Positions 23,087 through 31,971 of a stretch of DNA of 64,000 bases are shown here, in pieces. Both the position numbers and the translations under genes were made by a program. The stretch is from JANWXR01 sp964608265. Its GTDB lineage: Bacteria; Chloroflexota; Anaerolineae; Anaerolineales; UBA6663. Below the pieces are notes generated by a model. The model was not told the DNA's origin, did no database searches, and saw nothing but the letters and a program-made list of their open reading frames with translations. Within the stretch, counting starts at the first letter, position 1. Each line of letters starts with the position of its first letter. The stretch lies in NCBI GenBank assembly GCA_964608265.1, contig CAZSNP010000015.1, positions 14,841-78,840 of the forward strand, given 5' to 3'.

Positions 23087-23088
23087 CC

Positions 23089-23532
23089 ATGACCTGGGCG
23101 ACGGACGACATCTTTGTGGCCGGCGGCGAGTTTGTGGTCGAGAATTGGGCCAGCTTCCGCGAGCAGACGGGCGTCAGCGCGATCGTGACGGTTTCGATTG
23201 ACCGGCCGGGCATCTTCGGCGAGCCGTTGCCGTGGGCGTGGTTGTGGCTGCCCATCGCCGACGAGGGGGCATACACCCTCGACGCGCTCGGCCTCGGCGT
23301 GCGCTTCATCGAGGCCGCGCTGGCCGCGCAACGCAAGGTGTTGCTGCACGGACCGCAGGGCCTGCATCGCACCCGCCCGCTCGTGGCCGCGCATCTGCTC
23401 GCCGGCGGCAAATCCCTCAGCCGCGTGCTGCGCGAGATCGAACAGAAGCCGTGGCTGCCGCCCTATCGAGGCGATATTGAATTGCTGAAACAACTCATAC
23501 CGGGGAGCATGGGGGCGCGGGTGCAAGGGTAA
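23089..23532 (+). CDS. Dual-specificity phosphatase-like protein lacking the catalytic Cys
   Basis: A 147-residue protein with the layout of small DSP/PTP phosphatases: an Asp-containing segment (WLPIADEG), then a beta strand and P-loop-like turn VLLHGPQGLHRTRPLVAAHL near residue 82-101. In active enzymes that turn reads HCxxGxxR(S/T). Here the Cys position is Gly (HGPQGLHRT) while His, Gly, Arg and Thr remain. By inference it is a pseudophosphatase that may bind phosphate or a phospho-partner without hydrolysing it. It is divergent from the response regulator across a palindromic promoter, with TATACT directly in front of the ATG and no Shine-Dalgarno. The family match is moderately confident; the loss of Cys is plain in the sequence. 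Confidence 0.6.
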   Translation: MTWATDDIFVAGGEFVVENWASFREQTGVSAIVTVSIDRPGIFGEPLPWAWLWLPIADEGAYTLDALGLGVRFIEAALAAQRKVLLHGPQGLHRTRPLVAAHLLAGGKSLSRVLREIEQKPWLPPYRGDIELLKQLIPGSMGARVQG

Positions 23533-23570
23533 CCCCCCCTGCGCCCGCGCTCCGCGGCCCGGCTCGGTTT

Positions 23571-24341
23571 ATGAACACCGTCTACATCGGCATTGACCTC
23601 ACCGCTGACCAGCGCCCGCACAACGTCGCCGTGCTCGATGATGAGCTGCGCATCGTTTTGCAGAGCACGGGCAAGTTCGATGAAGTCGTGGCGGCGGTGA
23701 CGGCGTACGCCTCAGCCGGCGCGGCGATTGATGCGCCGCAAAGCCCGAACGCCGGGCTGATGGCCGACCCGGCCCGCCGCACGCAACTCGGGCTGCCGCC
23801 CAACGGCCGGACGTGGGCCAACTGTAAGGTGTGTGAGTACGAATTGCGCCATCACGGCATCGGCCTGTATTTCACCCCGCGCACGGTTGAGGCCGCGCCG
23901 GTGTGGATGCAGACCGGCTTCCGGCTGTACGCCGCGCTGCGAGCCGAGGGCTTTGAGTTGTGGCGGCCTGGAATTGAGTCGCCGCGCACGCTACTCGAAG
24001 TGCACCCGCATGCCTCGTTCACCGTGTTGCTCGGCCATCGCCCGCTGCGCAAGGACACGCTCGAAGGGCGCCTGCAACGGCAGTTGGTGTTGTTCGAGGA
24101 AGGCCTCGACGTTCCGGACCCGATGAACGTAGTTGATGAGATTACGCGCCAGCACATGCGGGCGGGGTTGCAGAACCTGCCCGGCCTGTTGTCGCACGAT
24201 GAACTCGATGCCCTGGTGGCGGCCTACACCGCCTTCATCGCGGCGCGCGAGCCGGGGCGCCTCACCGCCATCGGCGACCCGGAGGAGGGGCAGATCATGT
24301 TGCCCATCGCACCGGCGGAATTCAAGGCCTCGTATCGCTAA
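23571..24341 (+). CDS. DUF429 family protein (RNase H-like fold)
   Basis: A 256-residue DUF429 protein; the family is predicted to have an RNase H-like fold and has no settled function. The N-terminal strand VYIGIDLTADQRP with the acidic residue, the AAIDAPQSPNAG block near residue 57, a conserved Arg/Cys-rich patch (RTWANCKVCEYELRHHGIG) and LLEVHPHASF near residue 143 match the family pattern. Cytoplasmic, no signal peptide. It starts 38 bases after the phosphatase-like gene on the same strand and could be co-transcribed with it. A palindromic repeat follows the stop. Confidence 0.8.
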   Translation: MNTVYIGIDLTADQRPHNVAVLDDELRIVLQSTGKFDEVVAAVTAYASAGAAIDAPQSPNAGLMADPARRTQLGLPPNGRTWANCKVCEYELRHHGIGLYFTPRTVEAAPVWMQTGFRLYAALRAEGFELWRPGIESPRTLLEVHPHASFTVLLGHRPLRKDTLEGRLQRQLVLFEEGLDVPDPMNVVDEITRQHMRAGLQNLPGLLSHDELDALVAAYTAFIAAREPGRLTAIGDPEEGQIMLPIAPAEFKASYR

Positions 24342-24345
24342 AAAC

Positions 24346-24413
24346 CTTCGCCACGAATTGCACTAATTACACGAAAACGAATTAGCGTTCATTCGTGCCA
24401 ATTCGTGGCGAAG
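24346..24413. repeat. Solo palindromic 'CTTCGCCACGAATT...AATTCGTGGCGAAG' element
   Basis: Ends are perfect 14-bp inverted repeats (24346-24359 and 24400-24413). The interior carries more CACGAATT-like words in both orientations. The element fills the whole 80-bp space between DUF429 and the next hydrolase. It is the compact, gene-less counterpart of the arms framing the GxxExxY gene at 4257-4700. Confidence 0.85.
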
Positions 24414-24420
24414 ACCGTCT

Positions 24421-25230
24421 ATGCCCTTTGCCGTCGTCAACGGGATTCAACTTCGCTACGAATCGCAGGGCGCGGGCGCGCCGGTCGTCTTTCTGCACGG
24501 CCTCGGGTCGAGCGCGGCGGACTGGGCGTTGCAGGTTCCGGTCTTCGCCCAACGCTATCACACCCTGACGGTTGATTTGCGCGGCCACGGCCAATCGCGC
24601 TGCGACGGCGCGCTCACCATCGAGCAGATGGCGGGCGATGTGGTCAGGCTATTGCGCGACTACATCGCCGCGCCCGCGCATGTCGTCGGCCTCTCGATGG
24701 GCGGGTGCGTGGCGCTGGCCCTGGCGCTCGACCACGCGTCGTGTGTGCGCTCTGTCATTCTCGTCAACTCCTTCGCGCGCTACTGCCCGGCGGGCCTGGC
24801 CGGGGTGTGGCGCGGCCTGCAACGGCTGTGGCTGTTGCAGACCGGCGGCGTCGAGGCCGTGGCCGAATGCGTGGCGGGGGGCCTCTTCCCCAAAGCCGAG
24901 CAGCGCCCGCTGTACGAGGCCGCGCGGGCCAGCCTCAGCCGCAATTCCAAATCGAGCTATCGGGCCGCGATGGCGGCGATTGTTCGTTTTGACGTGCGGC
25001 GGCGGTTGGGGGTGATCCGTTGCCCGACGTTGGTGGTGATGGGGCAGCGTGACCGCACGGTGCCGCGCGCGGCGGGCGAGCAGCTGGCCCGCGAAATCCC
25101 CGGCGCGCGTTCGCTCATCGTCGCCGACTCCGGCCACGCCACGCCGATGGATCAGGCCGCGGCCTTCAATGCGGCGGTGTTGGGGTTTTTGACTGAGGTC
25201 GAACAACGCGCGCGGTCGGCGCAGAGGTAG
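24421..25230 (+). CDS. Alpha/beta hydrolase
   Basis: A 269-residue soluble alpha/beta-fold hydrolase. Seen: the oxyanion-loop HGLGSSAADW, LRGHGQSRCDG (a GHGxS block typical of the MhpC/3-oxoadipate lactonase-like branch), nucleophile elbow VVGLSMGGCVAL with Ser near residue 93, Asp in MGQRDRTVPRA and His in DSGHATPMDQ. The substrate cannot be told; these proteins include lactonases, esterases and C-C hydrolases. There is no signal peptide. The ATG lies seven bases after the palindromic element, which leaves no room for a normal ribosome site outside the repeat. Confidence 0.85.
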   Translation: MPFAVVNGIQLRYESQGAGAPVVFLHGLGSSAADWALQVPVFAQRYHTLTVDLRGHGQSRCDGALTIEQMAGDVVRLLRDYIAAPAHVVGLSMGGCVALALALDHASCVRSVILVNSFARYCPAGLAGVWRGLQRLWLLQTGGVEAVAECVAGGLFPKAEQRPLYEAARASLSRNSKSSYRAAMAAIVRFDVRRRLGVIRCPTLVVMGQRDRTVPRAAGEQLAREIPGARSLIVADSGHATPMDQAAAFNAAVLGFLTEVEQRARSAQR

Positions 25231-25439
25231 CGCGGCGAAGCAGGGCGGCGGGCGTCACCAAATCCGCTGCCTGGCTTAACCACGGCTCGAGTAGCGGCCC
25301 AACTCGTGCGTGAACGATTCAGTTGCTTCGGCTAATGTACCGGTGAGGGTGACTCGGCGGTGTAGAATTCGTTAAATACCCCTGTGGGCGGGAAGTGTGG
25401 TTCGAGCGTCAGCCGCGTCAAGCTGCCGCAACCGCCACC

Positions 25440-25865
25440 TCACTCATCCCCTCCCGCCTTTGACCGCCGCCATTGTTTGACCTGCCCCCGCCGGCGCTTG
25501 CTTTCGAGGCGCTTCTCTTTCGCGGCCCGCGAGGGCTTCGTCGCGCGGCGCGTCCTGGGCGCGACGGTGGCCTGGTGGATGAGAGCGGCCAGCCGCGCGC
25601 GAGCGTCTTCCCGATTTCGTTCCTGCGTGCGGAAGCGGCGGGCTTCGATGATGAGGACGCCTTCGGTTGTGAGGCGGCTGGCGGCGAGCGTGAGCAACCG
25701 TTCACGCACCGGCTCGGGCAGCGAGGGCGAGCCGCGCACGTCGAAGCGCAGTTGCACGGCGGTGGCGACCTTGTTCACATTCTGCCCGCCGGGGCCGGAG
25801 GCGCGCACAAAGCTCTCGTGCAGCTCGGCCTCGTCAATGCTCAGAGTCGGGGTGACGAGCAACAT
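25440..25865 (-). CDS. arfB: Alternative ribosome-rescue factor / peptidyl-tRNA hydrolase ArfB
   Basis: A 141-residue class-I release-factor-like protein. The catalytic GGQ is present in RASGPGGQNVNKVATAV near residue 26. The C-terminus is a strongly basic tail (RAAKEKRLESKRRRGQVKQW) as expected for ArfB (YaeJ), which inserts its tail in an empty mRNA channel and releases stalled peptides. The short N-terminal segment and lack of a codon-recognition domain separate it from RF1/RF2. The intergenic stretch 25231-25439 on its 3' side holds no gene I can support; on its 5' side is the repeat-plus-gap region. Confidence 0.92.
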   Translation of the reverse strand: MLLVTPTLSIDEAELHESFVRASGPGGQNVNKVATAVQLRFDVRGSPSLPEPVRERLLTLAASRLTTEGVLIIEARRFRTQERNREDARARLAALIHQATVAPRTRRATKPSRAAKEKRLESKRRRGQVKQWRRSKAGGDE

Positions 25866-26056
25866 AGCTCAGAAGGCAAAAGGCAGAAAGCAGAAGGCAG
25901 AAAGCAGAANNNNNNNNNNNNNNNNNNNNNNNNNNNNNNNNNNNNNNNNNNNNNNNNNNNNNNNNNNNNNNNNNNNNNNNNNNNNNNNNNNNNNNNNNNN
26001 NNNNNNNNNGCAGAAGGCAGAAAGCAGCTTTTTGCTTACCGCTTACTGCCTTCTGC
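25866..26056. repeat. 'GGCAGAAGGCAGAA' palindrome interrupted by a 100-N gap (25910-26009)
   Basis: A left arm of at least four GGCAGAAAGCAGAA words runs into 100 N. After the gap more words are followed by the inverted arm (CTTACTGCCTTCTGCTTACT). Unlike the other two gaps, the flanks share only 18 bases, so the assembler probably broke on the repeat itself and some sequence may truly be missing. Confidence 0.75.
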
Positions 26057-27343
26057 TTACTGTCCGCCCAACACGCCCTGCATGGTGTCGCGGTAGCCGG
26101 TCAGTTCCACGTAGCCGTTGCCGGTGACGGGCACGCCGCCCGAGGAACCGGTCACTTTGACCGCCCCCTCCCAATAAGCGAAGTTTAGCTGCATCTCCTG
26201 GGCGTCGAGCCACGGCTCTGCGCGCAAATCAAGCTGAGCGGTCGGGATCGTGACGCGCCAATCAAGCGGATAGCGCGCGCCGCTTACCGGGCTGAGCCAT
26301 TCACGGGCCGCGCGCACTGTGACTTCGCCGACCGAAAGCGTCTGCGTCGCACCGTCCGGCAACACCAACGTGCCGCCGGAGACCGGCTCCACGCCGCCAT
26401 CCTCCAGCCGCAGGAAATACAGCATCAGCTCGCGGCCATCACTCAATTGCAGGCTGAACCAATCCCACCCGACCGCATTCGGGCCGAGCACGCTTGTGCT
26501 CCACTCGTGGTCGAACCAGCTCTCGCCGGTGACGGTGAACGTTTGCCCGCGCACCGTGAGCGTGCCCTCGGTCTGCATGCGGGTGAAGCTGAGGTAGTAC
26601 GAGGCGTTGCCGGGCCGGTCACTTTTCGCGCTCAGCCCCCGGTCACCGTGCGCGACGATGGGCTTGACGGCGCGCAGCGTCAGATCAAGCGCGCGGCCCG
26701 CCTCCTGGGCGACGAGACGGACGTGGCTGCCCGCCGCGTTGAGCGACTCGACGCGCCAGTCGTCGAGCCAGGCGCGATACGGGTCGCCGCACAGCGGCGA
26801 GAGAGAACCGCTCAGCGGTTCTCCAGCGCAAGCTTTGCTTGCGCCCGCGCCGCACAGCGGCGAGAGAGAACCGCTCAGCGGTTCTCCAGCGCAAGCTTTG
26901 CTTGCGCCCGCGCCGCTGGCCCCGGCCAATCCGCCCGCGCCCCGGCTGAAGCGTTCGACCCCGGCATGCCCATTGCCCGCCACATCCGTCAATCCAAAAT
27001 GCGCGAAATAGATTTGGTTGGTGAGGAAGCCGGCGTTCTCCGGGGGCGCCCCGGGCGTCAGGCCGCGCCGGAAGAAGGTGAGTTGATAGCCGAAGCGCTC
27101 GCCCGTCTCGGCGCGCAGGTTGCCGGTGTAATACCACCACTCGGTTTGATAGTCGAAGTGCGGGCCGTGATCTCGCGGAAATTCAAATTCGATGGGGGCC
27201 AGCGCGCGGGCAAAGCCCGAGGTGTCTGAACCGGCGCTGTTGGTGAGCGGAGGCAGGGCGGGCCGGGGCTGCGGCTGGGTGAAATACCAGAAGCCGGCCA
27301 GGGCCAGCGCGAGCAGTGCGATGACGGTGAGCGTGCGCTTCAT
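26057..27343 (-). CDS. CrtC/AttH-like lipocalin-fold hydrolase family protein
   Basis: A 428-residue exported or anchored protein (N-terminal membrane segment TVIALLALALAGFWYF). The body matches the carotenoid 1,2-hydratase/AttH family of double lipocalin-like domains: DHGPHFDYQTEWWYYTGNL near residue 60, FGYQLTFFRRGL, WFDHEWSTS and WDWFSLQLSDGRELMLYFLR near residue 280. No carotenoid genes are nearby, so hydratase activity is not implied. Residues about 144-185 are two perfect copies of a 21-residue unit (GASKACAGEPLSGSLSPLCG), encoded by a tandem pair of the 63-bp element in a surface loop. It ends 53 bases before the DUF3048 stop, the space being filled by a palindrome. Confidence 0.82.
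   Translation of the reverse strand: MKRTLTVIALLALALAGFWYFTQPQPRPALPPLTNSAGSDTSGFARALAPIEFEFPRDHGPHFDYQTEWWYYTGNLRAETGERFGYQLTFFRRGLTPGAPPENAGFLTNQIYFAHFGLTDVAGNGHAGVERFSRGAGGLAGASGAGASKACAGEPLSGSLSPLCGAGASKACAGEPLSGSLSPLCGDPYRAWLDDWRVESLNAAGSHVRLVAQEAGRALDLTLRAVKPIVAHGDRGLSAKSDRPGNASYYLSFTRMQTEGTLTVRGQTFTVTGESWFDHEWSTSVLGPNAVGWDWFSLQLSDGRELMLYFLRLEDGGVEPVSGGTLVLPDGATQTLSVGEVTVRAAREWLSPVSGARYPLDWRVTIPTAQLDLRAEPWLDAQEMQLNFAYWEGAVKVTGSSGGVPVTGNGYVELTGYRDTMQGVLGGQ
26788..26913. repeat. 63-bp double-hairpin element, two perfect tandem copies (in frame)
   Basis: Copies at 26788-26850 and 26851-26913 are identical, with a period of 63 bp (21 codons), so the frame is kept. The stems are GAGAACCGC-tca-GCGGTTCTC and GCGCAAGC-ttt-GCTTGCGC. 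Together with copies at 1141 and 15612 they define the family. Confidence 0.93.
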
Positions 27344-27390
27344 AGAGAAATGGAGGATTGGAGAAGTCTCTCCTCCTCCAATTCTCTATA
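27344..27390. repeat. Palindromic 'AGAGAAATGGAGGATTGGAGAA' dialect
   Basis: A left arm of AGAGAAATGGAGGATTGGAG and a right arm of its near-complement ending CTCCAATTCTCT fill the 53 bases between the CrtC-like start codon and the DUF3048 stop codon. Confidence 0.75.
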
Positions 27391-27396
27391 GTTGTA

Positions 27397-28497
27397 TCAC
27401 GGCGTAGGCCAATAGGCTGTGCGCGCCATGTGCTTGCCGCTGTCGGTGACGCAATACCAGATCGTGCCGGGCTTGTACGGCAGCCCCGTGCCGTCGGCGA
27501 AGGACAACTGCATCAATTGATCGGGGCCGTAGCGCCGCCACACGCCCTCGTAACGCTGGTCGCCGCGCAGCAAAATCGCGCGCCCCTCGCCGAGCAGATT
27601 GATGCCGACGGAGTTGAGGCGGGCCGACTCATCTTCGAGGAAGTCGGACTCGAAGTGTTCGGCATACACAAAGACGACGTTGTCGAACTCGAGCGCCTGG
27701 TTGTTGAGGTAGTCAACGTTGGCCGAGCGGACGGGCTTGCGGCCCGCCTGATCTTCGACCCAGCTCTGCCAGCGACCGGTCTGCGCGTTGTACTTCCACA
27801 AACTCTGCGGCCCACGGCCGGGGAAATCCATGTACGCCTCGGTCGTCGGCTTGCCGCCGCCGGGCGCGTTGCCATCAAAGCTCAAGCCGCCGAGGGCCGG
27901 GCGGTCGTTCAGGCCCTTCGCCGCCATCAGCTCCCAAATCGCCGGTGGGAAGGCAAACAAGCGGTGATACTTCGGCACGCCCGCACGCGGGAGGTTGGCC
28001 AGCCGTTCGAGATACGGCTTGCCGTAAGCGGCATCCCCGATCCACGACTCGGAGATCACGCGCCGCGCCCAGTCTGCCGAGCGCAGTCGCTCTTCGATGC
28101 GCGGCGGCGTGTTGGGCTTGTTGTGATTGGTGCTGCCGCCCGAGGTCACCAGAATCCCGCCGTACATCGGCACGAGGTGTTCGACATCAATCAGCCGCGT
28201 GCTGCGCACCGAGCCGACGCGCGCCGGGGTTTGGCTGTAGAACACGGCGGTGTAGCGCGTGACCTGATAGCCCTCCATTTGATATTCCCAAACGTGGTCG
28301 GCGTACGACAGGCCGCTCTGCGGGCGGATGATGGCCCCGTGATTGCTGACCTTGATGAGCATAGGCCGGCGGTTGAGCGTGACCGTGTCGGCGGGCAGGC
28401 CGGTGAGGGGATTGGTTTCCTGCTGCCCGCGCGCGACGGGCGCAACGGACAGACACAGGGCGACGGCGATGAAGAGTGAGAGCCAGCGTTTCAACAT
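27397..28497 (-). CDS. DUF3048 domain protein (YerB-like)
   Basis: A 366-residue exported protein of the DUF3048 family, related to the Bacillus YerB lipoprotein, function unknown. The ATG at 28497 is preceded by GGAGGCC two bases upstream and begins a signal peptide (MLKRWLSLFIAVALCLSVAP) with no lipobox Cys. DUF3048 hallmarks: NPLTGLPADT, RRPMLIKVSNHGAIIRPQSG, DHVWEYQMEG, TRYTAVFYSQTPARVGSVRS. The C-terminal half (YDQ-to-W rich) contains GEGRAILLRGDQRYEGVWRR. It probably lies outside the cytoplasmic membrane. It follows the ABC exporter permease gene on the same strand. Confidence 0.88.
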   Translation of the reverse strand: MLKRWLSLFIAVALCLSVAPVARGQQETNPLTGLPADTVTLNRRPMLIKVSNHGAIIRPQSGLSYADHVWEYQMEGYQVTRYTAVFYSQTPARVGSVRSTRLIDVEHLVPMYGGILVTSGGSTNHNKPNTPPRIEERLRSADWARRVISESWIGDAAYGKPYLERLANLPRAGVPKYHRLFAFPPAIWELMAAKGLNDRPALGGLSFDGNAPGGGKPTTEAYMDFPGRGPQSLWKYNAQTGRWQSWVEDQAGRKPVRSANVDYLNNQALEFDNVVFVYAEHFESDFLEDESARLNSVGINLLGEGRAILLRGDQRYEGVWRRYGPDQLMQLSFADGTGLPYKPGTIWYCVTDSGKHMARTAYWPTP

Positions 28498-28585
28498 ACG
28501 GCCTCCGCTCCGGGTAACATGTCGCGCAGTGTACACCGCCCAAACCATCATTCCCACTTGAATTGTTTTGGGAAAGTTGGTGCAA

Positions 28586-31129
28586 TTATTCTTGCCGCAG
28601 CGCGGCCGCCAGGCTGGTCTGCAGCAGCCGGCGCATGGGGTAGATGGCGGCCAGCACCGCGGCCAGCACGCTCACCAGCACGGCCTGCGCAAACACCGGC
28701 CACTCGAGCTCCATCGTAATCGTCCAGCCGAAGGAGCGCAGGTTGATGACGTAGATGAGGACGAGCGCGAGCACAAAGCCCGTCGGCAGCGAGAACAGCC
28801 CGGCGGCCAGCCCCATCATTCCCGTTTCGAGGAAGGTCAGCCGCCAGAGTTGCCCGGCGGTCAGGCCCAGGGCCTGCAGCGTCGCCAGCTCACGCGCGCG
28901 TTCGAGTTGCAGCGCCATCAGCGCGCTCAGCACACCGATGAAGGCGACGAGCACGGCCAGGAGGCGCAGCGCATCGGTGATGGCGAAGGTGCGATCAAAC
29001 ACCACCAGCGCCTGTTCACGCAGCGCGCGGTTGACCTGCACCTGCAGCGCGGTCCCGGCCAGCTCGGCCCGCAGCGCGTCGGCCAGCGCGTTCACCTCGG
29101 CGCCGGCGGCGGCGTAGGCGGCTACCCCGCTGATGTCGCGGTCGGCCCAGTGGCGCTCGTAGATCGTGCGGCTCATCAGCACCCGACCCTGATCGGATCC
29201 GTAATCGTAGTACACCCCGAGGACGCGAAAGGTGCGCGGGCCGCCATCGGTCTGCAGCGTCAGCGCACCGCCTTCGAAAGGCAGGGTGCGCCGCTGCGCG
29301 AACGGCTCGCTGACGATCACAGCGTCATCGCGGTTCATCGCCTCCCAGATTTGCTGCGGGTCGCCGCTGGCGTAACGATACAGGCCGGCTGCGCGGCGCG
29401 ATTGCGAATCGGCCACGACGAGGTTGACCGGGCCGGACTCATCGAACACGGTGGCGGTGCGGATGGCCTCGACCGATAAGACGCCCGGCACGCGGGCCAC
29501 GCGTTCACGCAGGTCGGGCGCGACGGTGATGGCGTTCTGCGAGCCGCCGACCACCGGCGGCGAAATGTAGATATCGGCGACGAGGGTGAGGTCGAGCCAG
29601 TTGATGAGGGTGCTGCGGAAGCTGCCGATCATCACGCTCACGCCGATGGTGACGGAGACGGCGACCATGAGGGCCGCAATGGCGACGCTGGTGCGGCTGA
29701 TGGCCCTGGTCACCGTGCGCGCCGCCAGTTCACCGAGCACGCCGAAGACGCGCCGCGCCGGCGGGCCGAGGAGGCGCATCAGCCCATCGGCGGCCAGCGG
29801 CACCAGCAGCGACAGGCCGATGACGATGGCGAACAGACCGGTGAAGGCTGTTACCAGTGATTGAGTGAGCAGCAACAGGCCTGCGCCGAGCGCGCCCAGC
29901 GCCAGCCCGATGAACCCGAGCCACGGCAGCACCCGGCGCGCGCGCTCCTCGAAGGCGCTCCGCTGCGACATGGTGATGGGTGGGACGGAGGCCGCCTCCC
30001 ACGCCGGTGCGGCAGCCGCCAGCAGACTCGCACCCACGCCGAGGCCGAGGCCCTTCAGCACGCTCCAGGCCTCCAGCGGGGCATCGCGCACGCTCAGGGT
30101 GTAATACAGGTCATTGATTGTCTGGGTGACGAGCCGCACCGCCCCCTGCCCAAGCAGCCAGCCCAGCCCCACCCCCAGCGCGCCGCCGATGAGGGCGACG
30201 ACGGCGGCCTCGAACAAAATCAGCGTGAACAATTGCGGCTCGGCCACGCCCAACGAGCGCAGGATGCCGAGCACCTGCCGGCGCTGTACGACGCTGAACA
30301 TGATCGTGTTGTAAATTAGGAACATGCCGACGACGAGCGCGAGCAGACTGAGCGCGGTGAGGTTGAGCTGAAACGCGGCGGTGAGTTGCGCGACCGTGTC
30401 GGCCTGGGCGGAGGCCGGTTGCAGGCGGACCGCTGCCGGCAGGCGTTCGCTCAACGCGCGGGCCTCCGCTTCCGACAGGATCAAGTCAATGCGCGACAGG
30501 CGCTCCCCCAGCTGCAACAAACGCTGCGCCGCGCCCACATCCATCAACACCATCCCATCGAGCGCGCGCCGGTTGCCTTCGTCGCCGGGCCGCAGGATGC
30601 CGGCGATGCGCAGCGTCTCGACCCGGTCGTTGATCTGGATACGAAACGAGTCGCCGATGGCGAGGCGATAGCGCTCGGCCAGTCCGGGGCCGATGAGGAC
30701 GGCCCCGGGGTCGGTATAGAAATCGGTGAGGTCGGAGTCGAAGCGGTCGTCGCCGCCGAAGTAGTCACGGAACGGGGCCTCGGCCAACGCATCCACGCCG
30801 AAGAGGCGCAGCGGCTGCTCGTCGAGGTCGGGCGCCAGGCCGAGGCCTTCGACGATGGGCGCGCTCCGGCGGTAGCCCCATTCGGCGCGCACCTGCCGGA
30901 ACAACTCCTGCGGGAGGTCGGCCCGGCTGGCGCCGACGATTTGATGCGTGGCCCTGCCGGTGATGGCCTGTGTGCTCAGTTCGAAGCCGCGCCGCGCGCT
31001 GGTGTTGGCCAGATCGATGGCGATGACGACGGCGACGCCCAGCGCCACGCCGAGGACCATCAGCCCGGTCTGCCACGGGCGGCGCGCCAGGTCGCGCAGG
31101 GTGGTCTTGAGCAGGGAGGGGGTGAGCAT
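28586..31129 (-). CDS. ABC transporter permease, FtsX/LolC-type
   Basis: An 847-residue permease with the double FtsX layout: an N-terminal membrane anchor (WQTGLMVLGVALGVAVVIAI), a large extracytoplasmic MacB_PCD-like domain, membrane segments near residues 260-370, a second outside domain, and a final three-segment FtsX domain (VAFIGVLSALMALQLERARE). Such duplicated permeases work with a LolD/MacB-like ATPase to extract or export lipids, lipoproteins or peptides. The ATG at 31129 is chosen because it gives a standard start (MLTPSLLKTTLRDLARRPWQ); upstream in-frame sequence is the palindromic repeat. The ATPase gene ends 41 bases upstream, so they form an operon. The substrate is unknown. 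Confidence 0.88.
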   Translation of the reverse strand: MLTPSLLKTTLRDLARRPWQTGLMVLGVALGVAVVIAIDLANTSARRGFELSTQAITGRATHQIVGASRADLPQELFRQVRAEWGYRRSAPIVEGLGLAPDLDEQPLRLFGVDALAEAPFRDYFGGDDRFDSDLTDFYTDPGAVLIGPGLAERYRLAIGDSFRIQINDRVETLRIAGILRPGDEGNRRALDGMVLMDVGAAQRLLQLGERLSRIDLILSEAEARALSERLPAAVRLQPASAQADTVAQLTAAFQLNLTALSLLALVVGMFLIYNTIMFSVVQRRQVLGILRSLGVAEPQLFTLILFEAAVVALIGGALGVGLGWLLGQGAVRLVTQTINDLYYTLSVRDAPLEAWSVLKGLGLGVGASLLAAAAPAWEAASVPPITMSQRSAFEERARRVLPWLGFIGLALGALGAGLLLLTQSLVTAFTGLFAIVIGLSLLVPLAADGLMRLLGPPARRVFGVLGELAARTVTRAISRTSVAIAALMVAVSVTIGVSVMIGSFRSTLINWLDLTLVADIYISPPVVGGSQNAITVAPDLRERVARVPGVLSVEAIRTATVFDESGPVNLVVADSQSRRAAGLYRYASGDPQQIWEAMNRDDAVIVSEPFAQRRTLPFEGGALTLQTDGGPRTFRVLGVYYDYGSDQGRVLMSRTIYERHWADRDISGVAAYAAAGAEVNALADALRAELAGTALQVQVNRALREQALVVFDRTFAITDALRLLAVLVAFIGVLSALMALQLERARELATLQALGLTAGQLWRLTFLETGMMGLAAGLFSLPTGFVLALVLIYVINLRSFGWTITMELEWPVFAQAVLVSVLAAVLAAIYPMRRLLQTSLAAALRQE

Positions 31130-31170
31130 TACGCGAGCCGCAAAGTCGCCGGGGACGCAACGTGAACGCT

Positions 31171-31890
<720 letters not shown>

Positions 31891-31913
31891 GGTTGCGGCG
31901 AGATTCTATCGCG

Positions 31914-31952
31914 AAAAAAAAGACCGCAGCGGCGCTCACCACCGCTGCGGTC
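31914..31952 (-). terminator. Intrinsic terminator of the beta-propeller lipoprotein gene
   Basis: On the minus strand GACCGCAGCGG pairs with CCGCTGCGGTC (31942-31952 with 31922-31932) and is followed by eight U. It lies 20 bases after the stop at 31972. Confidence 0.93.
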
Positions 31953-31971
31953 CGCGTTGACGCGTCCGTTT

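Noticed and set aside
22984..23526. N-terminal extension of the response regulator up to 23526
   Set aside because: The extra 181 residues are antisense to the phosphatase-like gene, and the receiver domain begins naturally at MPVTVLLVDDH with a good ribosome site.
25231..25439. tRNA-like GGTTCGAGCGTC near 25401 and a possible small gene
   Set aside because: No acceptor or anticodon stems can be formed around it, and no open frame with a ribosome site and sensible composition is present.
26057..27343. Carotenoid biosynthesis locus
   Set aside because: The protein matches the CrtC/AttH lipocalin-like family, but no crtB, crtI or other pathway genes are present, so only the family is claimed.
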